DNA from: Prauserella cavernicola
GTDB lineage: Bacteria; Actinomycetota; Actinomycetes; Mycobacteriales; Pseudonocardiaceae
Direction of reading: 5' to 3'
Length of the DNA: 64,000 nt
NCBI RefSeq assembly: GCF_016595675.1
Contig: NZ_JAENJH010000008.1
Location: forward strand, 113,577 to 177,576
The notes beneath the pieces were generated by a model. That model saw nothing but the letters and a program-made list of their open reading frames with translations, was not told the DNA's origin and ran no database searches. Of this stretch, positions 8,219 through 16,523 are shown piece after piece (position 1 is the stretch's first letter; every line of letters starts with the position of its first letter). The translations under genes and the position numbers were made by a program.

Positions 8219-9727
8219 TCAGGATCCCTCCTCCGCGAGCAGTGTCGCTGCCGTCGTGTCGAGCAGGCCGCCCGCGGCGCGCACCTCCGCACCCATCGGC
8301 CGGTCCTCGTCCAGCGGCGGGGAGATGCCGGCCAGCTCGGACCAGACACCGCTGCTCTCCGGCTCCTGGCCGGTGATGGCCTCGAGCTGAGCGACACCGA
8401 GGCCGAGCGAACCGATGACCAGCCAGCCGAACTCGAGGGCCTCGGCCACCGAGTTCGCCCCGTTCAGAGCCATCGGCACGTGGTCCTGGTTCCAGCCGTT
8501 GGTCGGCAGCGTGGTCAGCGACGCGGGATAGACCAACTGCCGGATCTTGGAGACGAAGGAGGTCGCGCTGATCTGCACGCCGGCGAGCCCGCAGCCGCGG
8601 CCCGCACGCGGGGTGAGCATCATCGGCAGCTCACCGTTGGTCGACGGGCTGAGCAGCAGCGAGAGCTGGCGCTCGACCAGGTAGACCGCCATCTGCAGCG
8701 CGATCCCGATCTGGTCGGACGCGAGGCCGACGGGCATCGCGTGGAAGTTGCCGCCGTGCAGCACCTCGTCGTCGAAGGTGATCGGGTTGTCCGTGACGCC
8801 GTTCGCCTCGCGCAGCAGGACCTCACCCGCGTGCTCGAGCTGGTCGAGCACGGCGCCGAGCACCTGCGGGGCGCAGCGCAGGCTGTAGGGCTCCTGCAGC
8901 GGGCGCGCGGGGTCGCGCGTCAGGTCCTCGGGCAGCTCCCGCCGGATCCAGCCGGCCGCCCTGCGCTGACCCACCTGTCCCCTGGCGACGCCGATACCGT
9001 CCTCGTAGTGCTCCGGGTTGGCCCGCAGCAACCGCGCGAGCCTGCCGCTCAGCGCCGCGGCGGCACGGACGAGCCGTACGGCCGAGCGCTGGTTCAGGAT
9101 CGACACCGCGAGGCCGACTCCGGTGCCGTTGACGAACGCGAGTGCCTCCCTGACGGGCCATTCGAACGGCTCCGTACCGAGCTCGCCCAATACCTCGCGG
9201 GACGGCTTGAGCACGTTCCGGCCGTCGGCGCCACGGCTCCACGCCTCACCCACGCCCGTGTAGCTCAGCGCCGCGTGCGCCAGCGGCTGGAGGTCGCCAC
9301 TCGCGCTGACCGTGCCGTGCCGGGGAATCGCGGGCGTGTAACCCCGGTTCCACAGGTCGGCGAGCTTGTCCCAGAACTCGGGCGACACCGGCGAGAAACC
9401 CTTGCGCATGCTGTTCAACCGGAGCCACACGACGAGCCTGCTCGTCTCCGGGTCGAGCGGTTGCCCCTGTCCGGTGCCGAGGTGGGAGATCAGCGAGCTG
9501 CCCTGTTCCATCTCGGACTCGGCCGAGTAGAGCACCAGCGGACCGAAACCCTGGGTAAGCCCGTAGATCGGCTCGTCGGCGGCGAGCTTCTTGGCCACGA
9601 TGTCCGAGCTCGCGTTCATGCGGGCCACGTCGTCCTGGTCACAGGGATCGATCGTGGCGTCCCACGAGGCCCGGCGGACGAGGTCGGCGAGATTCTCGAA
9701 ACCCGCGGACGTCGACAGTGTCTTCAC
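8219..9727 (-). CDS. tal: Tyrosine ammonia-lyase, Sam8-like
   Basis: This 502-residue aromatic amino acid ammonia-lyase of the MIO family converts L-tyrosine to p-coumarate and ammonia. The Ala-Ser-Gly that cyclises to the MIO electrophile is at residues 142-144 (TVSASGDLQPLAH), and the catalytic Tyr of YGLTQGFG is residue 55. The His-Leu pair at 82-83 (ISHLGTG) is the known selectivity switch for tyrosine over phenylalanine. From memory, the sequence closely matches Sam8 of the saccharomicin producer Saccharothrix espanaensis, which makes the coumarate and caffeate part of the aglycone. The GTG start overlaps the stop of the upstream ligase by one base, so activation of the product is the likely next step. 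A tyrosine aminomutase is possible in principle, but the Sam8 resemblance and the ligase neighbour argue for lyase. Confidence 0.93.
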   Translation of the reverse strand: MKTLSTSAGFENLADLVRRASWDATIDPCDQDDVARMNASSDIVAKKLAADEPIYGLTQGFGPLVLYSAESEMEQGSSLISHLGTGQGQPLDPETSRLVVWLRLNSMRKGFSPVSPEFWDKLADLWNRGYTPAIPRHGTVSASGDLQPLAHAALSYTGVGEAWSRGADGRNVLKPSREVLGELGTEPFEWPVREALAFVNGTGVGLAVSILNQRSAVRLVRAAAALSGRLARLLRANPEHYEDGIGVARGQVGQRRAAGWIRRELPEDLTRDPARPLQEPYSLRCAPQVLGAVLDQLEHAGEVLLREANGVTDNPITFDDEVLHGGNFHAMPVGLASDQIGIALQMAVYLVERQLSLLLSPSTNGELPMMLTPRAGRGCGLAGVQISATSFVSKIRQLVYPASLTTLPTNGWNQDHVPMALNGANSVAEALEFGWLVIGSLGLGVAQLEAITGQEPESSGVWSELAGISPPLDEDRPMGAEVRAAGGLLDTTAATLLAEEGS

Positions 9728-10851
9728 TATTCCACCTCTGACTTGGCGAGAAGGGACTGCTGTTGCTTCAGCAGCTTTCCAGTGGCGGACCGGTCGATCC
9801 GGTCGACTGCGTGCACGCGCCGCGGGCGAACTCCCAGCCGGTTGATGACGGCCGCCATGTCGATGTCGCTCAGTGATTCCCCGGACTCCGGCACGATCAG
9901 CAGTTCGACGTGCTCGCCGATCATGGCATCGGCCACCGGCAGGATGGCCAGATCGGTGCAGGAGACCAGTGTCCGTAAGGCGTTCTCCATCTCGTCGAGA
10001 TTGATCCGGCGACCGTTGACCTTGACGAGCCTGCTGCGACGGCCCGAGAAGCGAAACGTCCGGTCGTCGAGCATTTCGACCTGGTCGTCCATTTCCCAGG
10101 TCTCCGGCGGCTCTCCGTCCGGCCGGAACGCGAGCCTCGGACTGCGCACCCTCAGCGGCGCCTCGTCGTCCGTGACGACGTCACCGCCGCTCTGAACGGC
10201 GGTGACGTCGCCGAACAATCGCCACGGCGGTGGCTCACCCTCGCGCCACCGACGCGTACCGATCCCACCTGCCTCGGTGGAACCCAGCACCTCCACGATC
10301 AGCGCCCGGTCGGGTCCGGCCTCGCGGAGGAAGTCCCCAGCCGACGCGGGCAGCATGGCGCCCCCGTGCATGACCGTGACGTGGTCCATCGACCGCACCC
10401 ACGACAGCTGCTCCAGCAGCAGCGTGAAGATCCACGGCGTGGCGATCACGGCCCAGCGATCGTGTTCGCGCGGCGGCATCCTGCCGAAGAACGAGGGCCG
10501 GTACCACGCGGGAATGCGCAGCCTCGCCGGGACGAGCACGCTCGCGAGTGCGCCGTAGAGATGCACGGGCGGCACGAACGAGGCCAGTGCTTCCGGTCGC
10601 TCCGGTGCGATGAGATCGGCGAGCAGACCCGCCTCGCTCCATACGTTCTCGCGCAGCCTTCGCCAGCACTGACTCGGGCCCGTACTGCCCGACGTGTGGA
10701 AGTCGATCGTCGGGGGCAGTGTGTCGAGGACGAGTTGCTCGATGTCGGCGTCGCACCGGTCCCAGCGGACACACCAGGACTCCTCCGCGACCCGCGGATG
10801 GTCGAATCCCAGACTCAGCAGCTCGGTGGGGGTGAGTTCAACGTAGCTCAC
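9727..10851 (-). CDS. N-terminally short AMP-forming acyl ligase (ANL superfamily)
   Basis: This 374-residue protein corresponds to an ANL adenylate-forming enzyme lacking about the first 130-150 residues. It begins almost at the phosphate-binding loop, which reads HTSGSTGPSQ with the usual Pro-Lys-Gly replaced. The later motifs are present: GSTEAGG as the A5 equivalent, the hinge GRRSRLVKVNGRRI, and the C-terminal catalytic Lys in RSATGKLLK. The frame shows no sign of damage, and the GTG start has GAGGTTGCC upstream with only non-coding sequence before it. Translationally coupled to TAL, it should activate p-coumarate (or caffeate) as an adenylate, perhaps for loading onto the free carrier protein at 27683 or onto an amine. 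Similar truncated ANL ligases exist in actinomycetes, so this is probably a genuine short form. Confidence 0.8.
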   Translation of the reverse strand: MSYVELTPTELLSLGFDHPRVAEESWCVRWDRCDADIEQLVLDTLPPTIDFHTSGSTGPSQCWRRLRENVWSEAGLLADLIAPERPEALASFVPPVHLYGALASVLVPARLRIPAWYRPSFFGRMPPREHDRWAVIATPWIFTLLLEQLSWVRSMDHVTVMHGGAMLPASAGDFLREAGPDRALIVEVLGSTEAGGIGTRRWREGEPPPWRLFGDVTAVQSGGDVVTDDEAPLRVRSPRLAFRPDGEPPETWEMDDQVEMLDDRTFRFSGRRSRLVKVNGRRINLDEMENALRTLVSCTDLAILPVADAMIGEHVELLIVPESGESLSDIDMAAVINRLGVRPRRVHAVDRIDRSATGKLLKQQQSLLAKSEVE

Positions 10852-11057
10852 GGCAACCTCTCAGACAGCGGGAGAGCACAGGCCTTCTCGAGGAGAGCGC
10901 TGGCGGAGCCCCGTCGGGAGCCCCGTGCCTTGAAGCTCCTGTGTGGACAGTCAAGGCGAGCGCGGCGGCGTCGCCGACACTGTGCTCCTCGCCCGGCCCG
11001 GCTGGCAAGGGACCGGCGATCCCGCGGTCTCGCCGGCGAGACGTGCCCGCACGGTGC
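10852..11057. other. Gap between rmlA and the ligase gene
   Basis: These 206 bp contain no convincing reading frame. A GAGGTTGCC ribosome-binding site sits at the ligase start. No clear hairpin or promoter could be picked out, so ligase and TAL may be transcribed from rmlA or from an unseen internal promoter. Confidence 0.5.
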
Positions 11058-11930
11058 TCACGTCAGCCGCCTGGCCATGTCCATGACGTACTGGCCGTAG
11101 TCGGAGTTCTTCATTCGCGCTCCCAGTTCGTGGCAGGCCTCCGCGTCGATGAAGCCCATCCGCAGCGCGATCTCCTCGAGGCAGGCGACCCGCACTCCCT
11201 GTCGTTTGCCCAGCACCTGGACGTACGTGCTCGCCGCCAGCATCGACTCGTGCGTGCCCGCGTCCAGCCAGGTGAAGCCGCGACCGAGCCGGACCAGCCG
11301 GGCCCTGCCGTTCTTCAGGTACACCCTGTTGACGTCGGTGATCTCGAGCTCGCCCCGGTCGGACGGGGTCAGGTCGCGCGCGATCTCCACCACGTCGGAG
11401 TCGTAGAAGTAGAGGCCGGTGATGGCGTTGTCCGAGCGCGGCGCGGCGGGTTTCTCCTCGAGCGAGACGAGGTTTCCCGCGTCGTCGACCTCTCCGATCC
11501 CGTAGCGCTCGGGGTCGGAGACCGGGTAGCCGAACAGCGTGCAGCCGCCGATGTCCTGGCGAGTCTCGCGCAGCAGCCGGGCGAAACCGTGGCCGTGGAA
11601 CAGGTTGTCGCCGAGGATGAGCGCGGAGTCGTCGTTGCCGATGTGGTCGGCGCCGATGAGGTAGGCCTCGGCGATACCACGCGGCTCGGGTTGCGCGGCA
11701 TACGTGAGATTGAGCCCCAGGTGGGAGCCGTCGCCGAAGAGGTCGGTGAGAGCGGGAAGGCTGCCCGGCGACGAGATGATCATGATGTCGCGGATGTCGG
11801 CCAGCATCAGCACCGACAGCGGATAGTAGACCAACGGCTTGTCGTAGATCGCGAGCAACTGCTTGGAGGTCGCGAGGGTGAGCGGGAACAGGCGGGTTCC
11901 ACTTCCACCGGCGAGAACTATGCCCTTCAT
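11058..11930 (-). CDS. rmlA: Glucose-1-phosphate thymidylyltransferase
   Basis: This 290-residue enzyme makes dTDP-glucose from glucose-1-phosphate and dTTP, the first committed step of all dTDP-deoxysugars. The N-terminus MKGIVLAGGSGTRLFP is the nucleotide-binding signature, followed by SKQLLAIYDKPLVYYPLS and GDNLFHG, all canonical for RmlA, and the length fits the family. The ATG at 11928-11930 is chosen because it begins this signature; an in-frame start 30 bp upstream would add non-conserved residues. The 4,6-dehydratase partner rmlB is not in the window and must lie elsewhere. It feeds the sugar-modifying genes at 19.4-27.3 kb. It heads the minus-strand operon that ends at 6997. Confidence 0.96.
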   Translation of the reverse strand: MKGIVLAGGSGTRLFPLTLATSKQLLAIYDKPLVYYPLSVLMLADIRDIMIISSPGSLPALTDLFGDGSHLGLNLTYAAQPEPRGIAEAYLIGADHIGNDDSALILGDNLFHGHGFARLLRETRQDIGGCTLFGYPVSDPERYGIGEVDDAGNLVSLEEKPAAPRSDNAITGLYFYDSDVVEIARDLTPSDRGELEITDVNRVYLKNGRARLVRLGRGFTWLDAGTHESMLAASTYVQVLGKRQGVRVACLEEIALRMGFIDAEACHELGARMKNSDYGQYVMDMARRLT

Positions 11931-12080
11931 TTTTCGCATCCTTCTCGGGTTCGGGCCCACCTTCGATCAGGGCGGGCAACTGGTGGCGCCCCACTCTCGC
12001 CGACGACCTGTTGATAGCAGCCACGCTGAGCTAGGGTCAATCGAAAGGACAGTCTATTGTGTACTCGGAGATCGGTTGAA
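11931..12080. promoter_or_regulatory. Divergent promoter region between rmlA and P450
   Basis: This 150-bp spacer separates two divergently transcribed genes, so it must carry both promoters. It is locally AT-richer near 12030-12062. No -10/-35 pair stands out strongly enough to mark. Confidence 0.55.
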
Positions 12081-13328
12081 GTGTCTTCCACAGAAGGCAA
12101 TGGCGACTCGCCAGCCCCGATGACCCTGCCAACGACACGCGCCCACGGATGCCCGTTCGACCCACCTCCCGAACTCGCCCCACTGGAACCGATCACCCCG
12201 CTGCGTTATCCGGACGGTCACCTCGGCTGGTTGGTCACCGGATTCACCGCGGCTCGCACGGTGCTGTCGGACCCGCGATTCAGCAACCGGCCGGAGCTGC
12301 GCCACATTCCCGTACTGGAGCACGTTCCCGAGGCCGAATCGGTGACCGACGCCGTCGCCGAACACGAGACGGACGAGGCGATGCCGGGCTGGTTCGTGAA
12401 CATGGACCGGCCCGAGCACACCAGGTACCGCCGGTTGCTGACCAGGTACTTCACCCGAAACCGGTTGGCCGCGCTGGAACCCCGCATCGAGGAGATCACC
12501 GCCGCTCAGTTGCGCGTGCTGGCCGATGCGGGCCGACCGGCCGATCTGGTGAGCACGTTCGCCATGCCGATCTCGTCGACCGTGATCTGTGAACTGCTGG
12601 GCGTGCCCTATGCCGACCACGAGCGCTTCCAGGAATGGACCCGGACGGTGGTGGACCTCGAGGCGCCGCGCGCCGAGGCGGACGCCGCGTTCGAGGCGTT
12701 GTACGGCTATCTGGCCGATCTCGTCAGGGACAAGCGCACCCGGGCCGGCGACGACATGCTGGGCGAGCTCGTGGCCACCGGCGAGCTGACCGACGAGGAA
12801 CTCGCCAGCATCGCCATGATCCTGCTCGTCGCGGGCTACGAGCCGACGGCGAACATGATCGCGCTGGGAGCCTTCGCGTTGCTGGAGCACCCCGCGCAGC
12901 TCGCGCAGATCCGCGCCGATCCGGCCATCGCGGACAACGCGTTCGACGAGCTGATGCGCTACCTGACGATCGCGCACCAGGGCGCACCCAACCGCGCCGC
13001 GCTCGAGGACGTGGAGGTGGCCGGGGTCCTCGTCAGTGCGGGCCAGACGGTCACAGTCTCACTGCCCGCGGCGAACCGCGACGGCGCCGCCTTCCCTGAC
13101 CCCGACGAGCTCGACCTGACCCGCGCGGAGGCGGGCCGCCATCTGGGGTTCGGACACGGTCTGCATCAGTGCCTGGGGCAGCACCTGGCGAAGATCCAGG
13201 TGCGGATCGCCTACCTGGAGCTGTTCGCGGCGTTTCCCGCGCTACGGCTCGCGGTGCCCGCCACCGACGTGCCGCTGCGCGAGCATTCGACCAACCGGGG
13301 AGTCCGGGAACTGCTGGTGACGTGGTGA
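12081..13328 (+). CDS. Cytochrome P450 monooxygenase
   Basis: This is a 415-residue soluble bacterial P450 (CYP105/107-like). The haem ligand is Cys364 in FGHGLHQCLG, and the ExxR motif of helix K reads ELMR. The helix I oxygen-activation motif is AGYEPT, where AGxxTT is usual, so Pro occupies the place of the conserved first Thr. The GTG at 12081 has GGAG ten bases upstream and is preferred over a TTG at 12057. Because Cys and ExxR are intact, it is a real oxidase and not a DesVIII-type glycosyltransferase activator. It is monocistronic, divergent from rmlA and convergent with an aldo/keto reductase. It may hydroxylate the coumaroyl ring, a sugar or a peptide residue; the substrate is unassigned. 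Confidence 0.92.
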   Translation: MSSTEGNGDSPAPMTLPTTRAHGCPFDPPPELAPLEPITPLRYPDGHLGWLVTGFTAARTVLSDPRFSNRPELRHIPVLEHVPEAESVTDAVAEHETDEAMPGWFVNMDRPEHTRYRRLLTRYFTRNRLAALEPRIEEITAAQLRVLADAGRPADLVSTFAMPISSTVICELLGVPYADHERFQEWTRTVVDLEAPRAEADAAFEALYGYLADLVRDKRTRAGDDMLGELVATGELTDEELASIAMILLVAGYEPTANMIALGAFALLEHPAQLAQIRADPAIADNAFDELMRYLTIAHQGAPNRAALEDVEVAGVLVSAGQTVTVSLPAANRDGAAFPDPDELDLTRAEAGRHLGFGHGLHQCLGQHLAKIQVRIAYLELFAAFPALRLAVPATDVPLREHSTNRGVRELLVTW

Positions 13329-13330
13329 TC

Positions 13331-13366
13331 CCGGTGGTACTGGCGCTGCGGCGCCAGTACCACCGG
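13331..13366. terminator. Bidirectional hairpin terminator between P450 and aldo/keto reductase
   Basis: A perfect 16-bp inverted repeat (arms 13331-13346 and 13351-13366, loop TGCG) starts two bases after the P450 stop and lies just before the stop of the convergent reductase gene. It should end transcripts from both sides. Confidence 0.88.
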
Positions 13367-13370
13367 CTGG

Positions 13371-14339
13371 TCATTCGTGACCCAGGATCTCGTGGGGCCG
13401 GTACGGCGCCTCGAGGCGGGCGAGCTCGTCGTCGTCCAGCGTGACGTCCAGCGCGCTGACCGCGTCGTCGATGTGATCGGTCCGCGTCGCGCCGATGGTG
13501 GGCGCCACCACCGCCGGCCTGCTGAGCAACCAGGCCAGCGCGACCTGCGCCGGGGCCAGGCCCCTGGCGCGCGCCACGTCGCCGACGACATCGACCACCT
13601 CCTGGTCGCCGTCGTCGTACAGCATGGTGGCGAGGCGGTCGTTCTCCGCGCGCACCGTGCCCCGCTCGCGGTTGCCGGCGAGCCTGCCGCGGGCCAGCGG
13701 GCTCCACGGCACCACACCGATGCCCTCGTCCGCGCAGAACGGGATCATCTCCCGCTCCTCCTCGCGGTAGAGCAGGTTGTAGTGGCTCTGCATGGACACC
13801 AGCCGGCTCAGCCCCATCGCCTGTGCCGTGTACTGCGCCTTCGCCAGCTGCCACGCGAACATGCTCGTCGCGCCGAGATAACGGACCTTGCCCGCACGCA
13901 CCAGGTCGTGCAACGCCTCGAGAGTCTCCTCGATCGGCGTCTCGTAGTCCCAGCGGTGGAGCTGGTAGAGATCCACGTGGTCCGTGCCGAGCCGGCGCAG
14001 GGAGGCGTCGATGGCGGCGTTGATGTGCTTGCGGGACAGCCCACGGTCATTCGATCCCTGCCCGGTGGGAAAGAAGACCTTCGTGGCGAGTACGTAGTCG
14101 TCCCGCCGGTCGAACAGCTTCCGCAGCAGGCTGCCGGTGATCTCCTCACTCACCCCGCCCGCGTACATGTCCGCGGTGTCGAAGAACGTCACACCGGCCT
14201 CCACGGCCCGCCTGACGATCGGTTCGCCCCGCTCCTCGTCGAGGTGCCACGGCGACTTTCCCGGGTCACCGAGGCTCATCATCCCGAGGCAGATCCGCGA
14301 GACGCGCAGCCCCGAGTCGCCCAGCCGAACATAGTCCAC
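13371..14339 (-). CDS. Aldo/keto reductase
   Basis: This is a 322-residue NADPH-dependent aldo/keto reductase with a TIM-barrel fold. The catalytic tetrad can be followed as Asp and Tyr in FFDTADMYAGG, Lys in LATKVFF and His in YQLHRWD. The IGATRTDHI segment near the C-terminus binds the cofactor. The GTG at 14339 places LGDSGLRVSRICLGMM at the N-terminus as expected, with GGGAGAGAG upstream; longer in-frame starts run into the preceding gene. It is the last gene of an operon with GT-7 and the ferritin-like pair, 17 bp after the latter. In this setting it may reduce a keto-deoxysugar (3- or 4-keto), but it is not close to the TylCII-type sugar reductases, so the role is open. Confidence 0.87.
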   Translation of the reverse strand: MDYVRLGDSGLRVSRICLGMMSLGDPGKSPWHLDEERGEPIVRRAVEAGVTFFDTADMYAGGVSEEITGSLLRKLFDRRDDYVLATKVFFPTGQGSNDRGLSRKHINAAIDASLRRLGTDHVDLYQLHRWDYETPIEETLEALHDLVRAGKVRYLGATSMFAWQLAKAQYTAQAMGLSRLVSMQSHYNLLYREEEREMIPFCADEGIGVVPWSPLARGRLAGNRERGTVRAENDRLATMLYDDGDQEVVDVVGDVARARGLAPAQVALAWLLSRPAVVAPTIGATRTDHIDDAVSALDVTLDDDELARLEAPYRPHEILGHE

Positions 14340-14356
14340 AGTGCGCTCTCTCCCTA

Positions 14357-15166
14357 CTATGCCGTCGGCTGAGCCGTCGCCAGCGTGCCGGTCACGTACC
14401 CGCACATCGAGTCGAAGTCCCAGCCGCCCATCCAGAACCTGATCGGCCACGCCCCGTCCGCGTCCGCGTCGGACAGTTCCGGAACCAGTTCGAGTCCTTC
14501 GACCGGGCCGGTGAGGTCCATGGCGTACCGCGACCGCAGGTCGTAGTCACCGACCAGGTACTCGTCTTTCCGCATGAACTCGATGCGGCAACGGCACGCC
14601 TCGGCGAGCGCCTCGTCGTCGGTCGACTCGATGACGGCCTCCAGCCTGCGCTCACGCTCCTTCCAGAGGGCGCCGAGGTCCGCGATCCCCGTGGCCTGTC
14701 TGACCTCGTCCCTGGCCTCGTCGCTGAAGTCGATGCCCTTGCCGCGAAGCTCCGCGTAGGGGAACTCGTAGCCGGTGGCGTAGGCCCGGCCGAACCGGCG
14801 TGTTCCGTCGCCGAACCTGATCCGGAACGGCAGGATCGGCTCGAGTCCCGCCTCGGCGACGATCCCATTGCGGCCCTCGAAGACGGGCCGGTCACCCAGG
14901 TCCACCGTGGCTCCGTCGAGCGGGTGGCCGGGCACGGCGGTGCCGTCGACGCGGACCTCGGCGACGGAGACGCCGACACGGATCTCCGGCTCGCACGCCA
15001 CCCTGGCGAACGCGCCCTCCGGCTGGAACCGGATGATCCGATCGAAGTCGGGCTCACCCGGATAGGCCCACGTGAAGCCGGAGACCCCTCTGGGCTCGTC
15101 GTGCGGGTCCGGGTCCGTCGCGAGCCGGACCTGGAACCATCCGCGGAAATCGATCTCAATCGGCAC
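14357..15166 (-). CDS. Uncharacterised protein resembling the N-terminal region of VioB/RebD
   Basis: This 269-residue soluble protein has no catalytic motif I can name. Its first 45 residues (FRGWFQVRLAT, PDPHDEP, then a GEP segment) resemble, as I recall it, the start of VioB, the iminophenylpyruvate dimer synthase of violacein biosynthesis, where FRGW, a DPHG stretch and a GEP segment occur in the same order. The gene directly downstream of the ferritin-like gene, which matches the C-terminal part of VioB, is therefore probably the other half of a split VioB/RebD-type protein. The GTG start at 15166 has GGAAGGAG six bases upstream and overlaps the preceding stop. Function is unknown. It may form a complex with the ferritin-like protein. 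Confidence 0.7.
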   Translation of the reverse strand: MPIEIDFRGWFQVRLATDPDPHDEPRGVSGFTWAYPGEPDFDRIIRFQPEGAFARVACEPEIRVGVSVAEVRVDGTAVPGHPLDGATVDLGDRPVFEGRNGIVAEAGLEPILPFRIRFGDGTRRFGRAYATGYEFPYAELRGKGIDFSDEARDEVRQATGIADLGALWKERERRLEAVIESTDDEALAEACRCRIEFMRKDEYLVGDYDLRSRYAMDLTGPVEGLELVPELSDADADGAWPIRFWMGGWDFDSMCGYVTGTLATAQPTA

Positions 15167-16523
15167 GGGACACTCCTTCCGCCAGGTTTCGCCTCAGCCA
15201 GCCCGCGTGCTCGGCCAGCGTGGCAAGGCGAGCGATCCCCGCCTCACCGGCGAGTTGCTTGCAGTCGTTCTCCAGCGCCGTCAACGACTCCATCACGATG
15301 GTGAACCGGGGTTCGTGCCTCGGCGAGAGCCGGACCTCCTCGTAAACCTCGAACGGGACGCCTGCCACCCCGTCGGCCGGGTCGTCGTACACCGGCATCT
15401 CGGTGAGTATCTCCGAGATGGCCCTGATGAACGACGACATGAGCTGCTTGCTCGCGGACTTCACCAGCTCGCGGTCGACCAGCATGGCCGGGCCGGAGGC
15501 GGGTGGCTCGTCGTAGCTGAACATCTGCAGCATCAGCAGCGTCAGCACGCGGTACGCGTCGTTCGAGACCGCGGCCACCCGCCGGGTCAGCTCGTTCTCG
15601 ATGTAGGTCCCCGGCAGCGGGCTGTCCCGGTGGTTCGCCCAGGTTCGCGGATTGTCGACGACGTCGCGGGTCGGGACGAACCCGGCCGGAAGCTCGGCGA
15701 ACTCCCTGCGCAGCCGCTGGAAGAGCGCGTAGTGCGAGTCCTCGTCGTCGTCCGGCGCGCCCTCGCCCTGCTCCACCACGAGGTCCAGCGCCGCGAGCGC
15801 GGACTCGAGGTCGGTCACCGCGGGAATCGAGCGGACCTGCAGGCCCCACTTGGTGTCGGTGTCCACTCCCGCGGGCACCAGGAACGCGTCCTCGCCGAGG
15901 TTGACGAAGCCCGCGCGGATGATGTCGTAAAGCTCGCCGAGATAGTCGAACTCGATCACGTTGGGCAGCTCGGACGACACATGGCCCAGCAACCGGTCGG
16001 GCACCCGCTCCGGCTCGGGCGGCAGCGGGACTCCCCTCGGCAGCTCCATCCGCTCGTAGCGCCACAGCGTGTGGTCGTCCCACTTGGTCAGGCTGAGCCC
16101 GAACGGGCTCTCCGGGCTCAGCGCCTGCGGGAAGTTCGGCCGGTGCAGGACGGGCGCGGCACCCACGACGTTGAGCAGGTTGGTGATGATCCCGAGGTGG
16201 ATCATCTCCTCGTGGGAGACCCGCAACATGGTCTGGCCCCAGTTGTGCATCAGCCGTTCCTGCTTGGGGTGCAGGCCCTCGTCCGGCCGCCGCTTCAACG
16301 TCCACGCCGTGTACAGGTACTGCAACAGGATGGCGTGCTCGAGCGAGGCCGCCACGCTCAACGCGTCGATCAGCTCGTTGCGCGTGGTGATCGAGGCCGG
16401 GATCCGCCGGGCGAACCCGGACCCACCCGGTTCGCCGACGTAGCCGGTCAGCTCGGCGCGCGGCGCGGCCACGTCGCCGGTCCGCTGCGCCTCCGCGCGA
16501 GTGCCGCCCACGGCGTCCGTCAC
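15156..16523 (-). CDS. Ferritin-like domain protein (VioB/RebD C-terminal type)
   Basis: This 455-residue protein has a ferritin-like helical domain of the iminophenyl-pyruvate dimer synthase family (VioB, RebD, StaD). Key features are SLEHAILLQYLY with Glu62, then HEEMIH at 104-109 giving the ExxH metal or haem-ligand motif, followed by NLLNVVGAAP. From memory the same pair, with matching spacing and the preceding Leu-Gln-Tyr-Leu-Tyr, occurs near the C-terminus of VioB. Full VioB/RebD proteins are about 1000 residues, so this is only the C-terminal half; the next gene may supply the rest. The GTG start overlaps the stop of GT-7 (GTGA), showing translational coupling. No VioA/RebO amino acid oxidase is nearby, so classical bisindole chemistry is unlikely. 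A metal- or haem-dependent oxidative step on a sugar or aryl group is possible. Confidence 0.82.
   Translation of the reverse strand: MTDAVGGTRAEAQRTGDVAAPRAELTGYVGEPGGSGFARRIPASITTRNELIDALSVAASLEHAILLQYLYTAWTLKRRPDEGLHPKQERLMHNWGQTMLRVSHEEMIHLGIITNLLNVVGAAPVLHRPNFPQALSPESPFGLSLTKWDDHTLWRYERMELPRGVPLPPEPERVPDRLLGHVSSELPNVIEFDYLGELYDIIRAGFVNLGEDAFLVPAGVDTDTKWGLQVRSIPAVTDLESALAALDLVVEQGEGAPDDDEDSHYALFQRLRREFAELPAGFVPTRDVVDNPRTWANHRDSPLPGTYIENELTRRVAAVSNDAYRVLTLLMLQMFSYDEPPASGPAMLVDRELVKSASKQLMSSFIRAISEILTEMPVYDDPADGVAGVPFEVYEEVRLSPRHEPRFTIVMESLTALENDCKQLAGEAGIARLATLAEHAGWLRRNLAEGVSRAD

Noticed and set aside
8219-9727. Histidine ammonia-lyase or tyrosine aminomutase
   Set aside because: The His-Leu selectivity pair, the Sam8 resemblance and the coupled acyl ligase fit tyrosine ammonia-lyase better; no hut genes are present.
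12081-13328. DesVIII/EryCII-type P450-like activator of the glycosyltransferases
   Set aside because: Those proteins lack the haem Cys; here Cys364, ExxR and the haem motif are intact.
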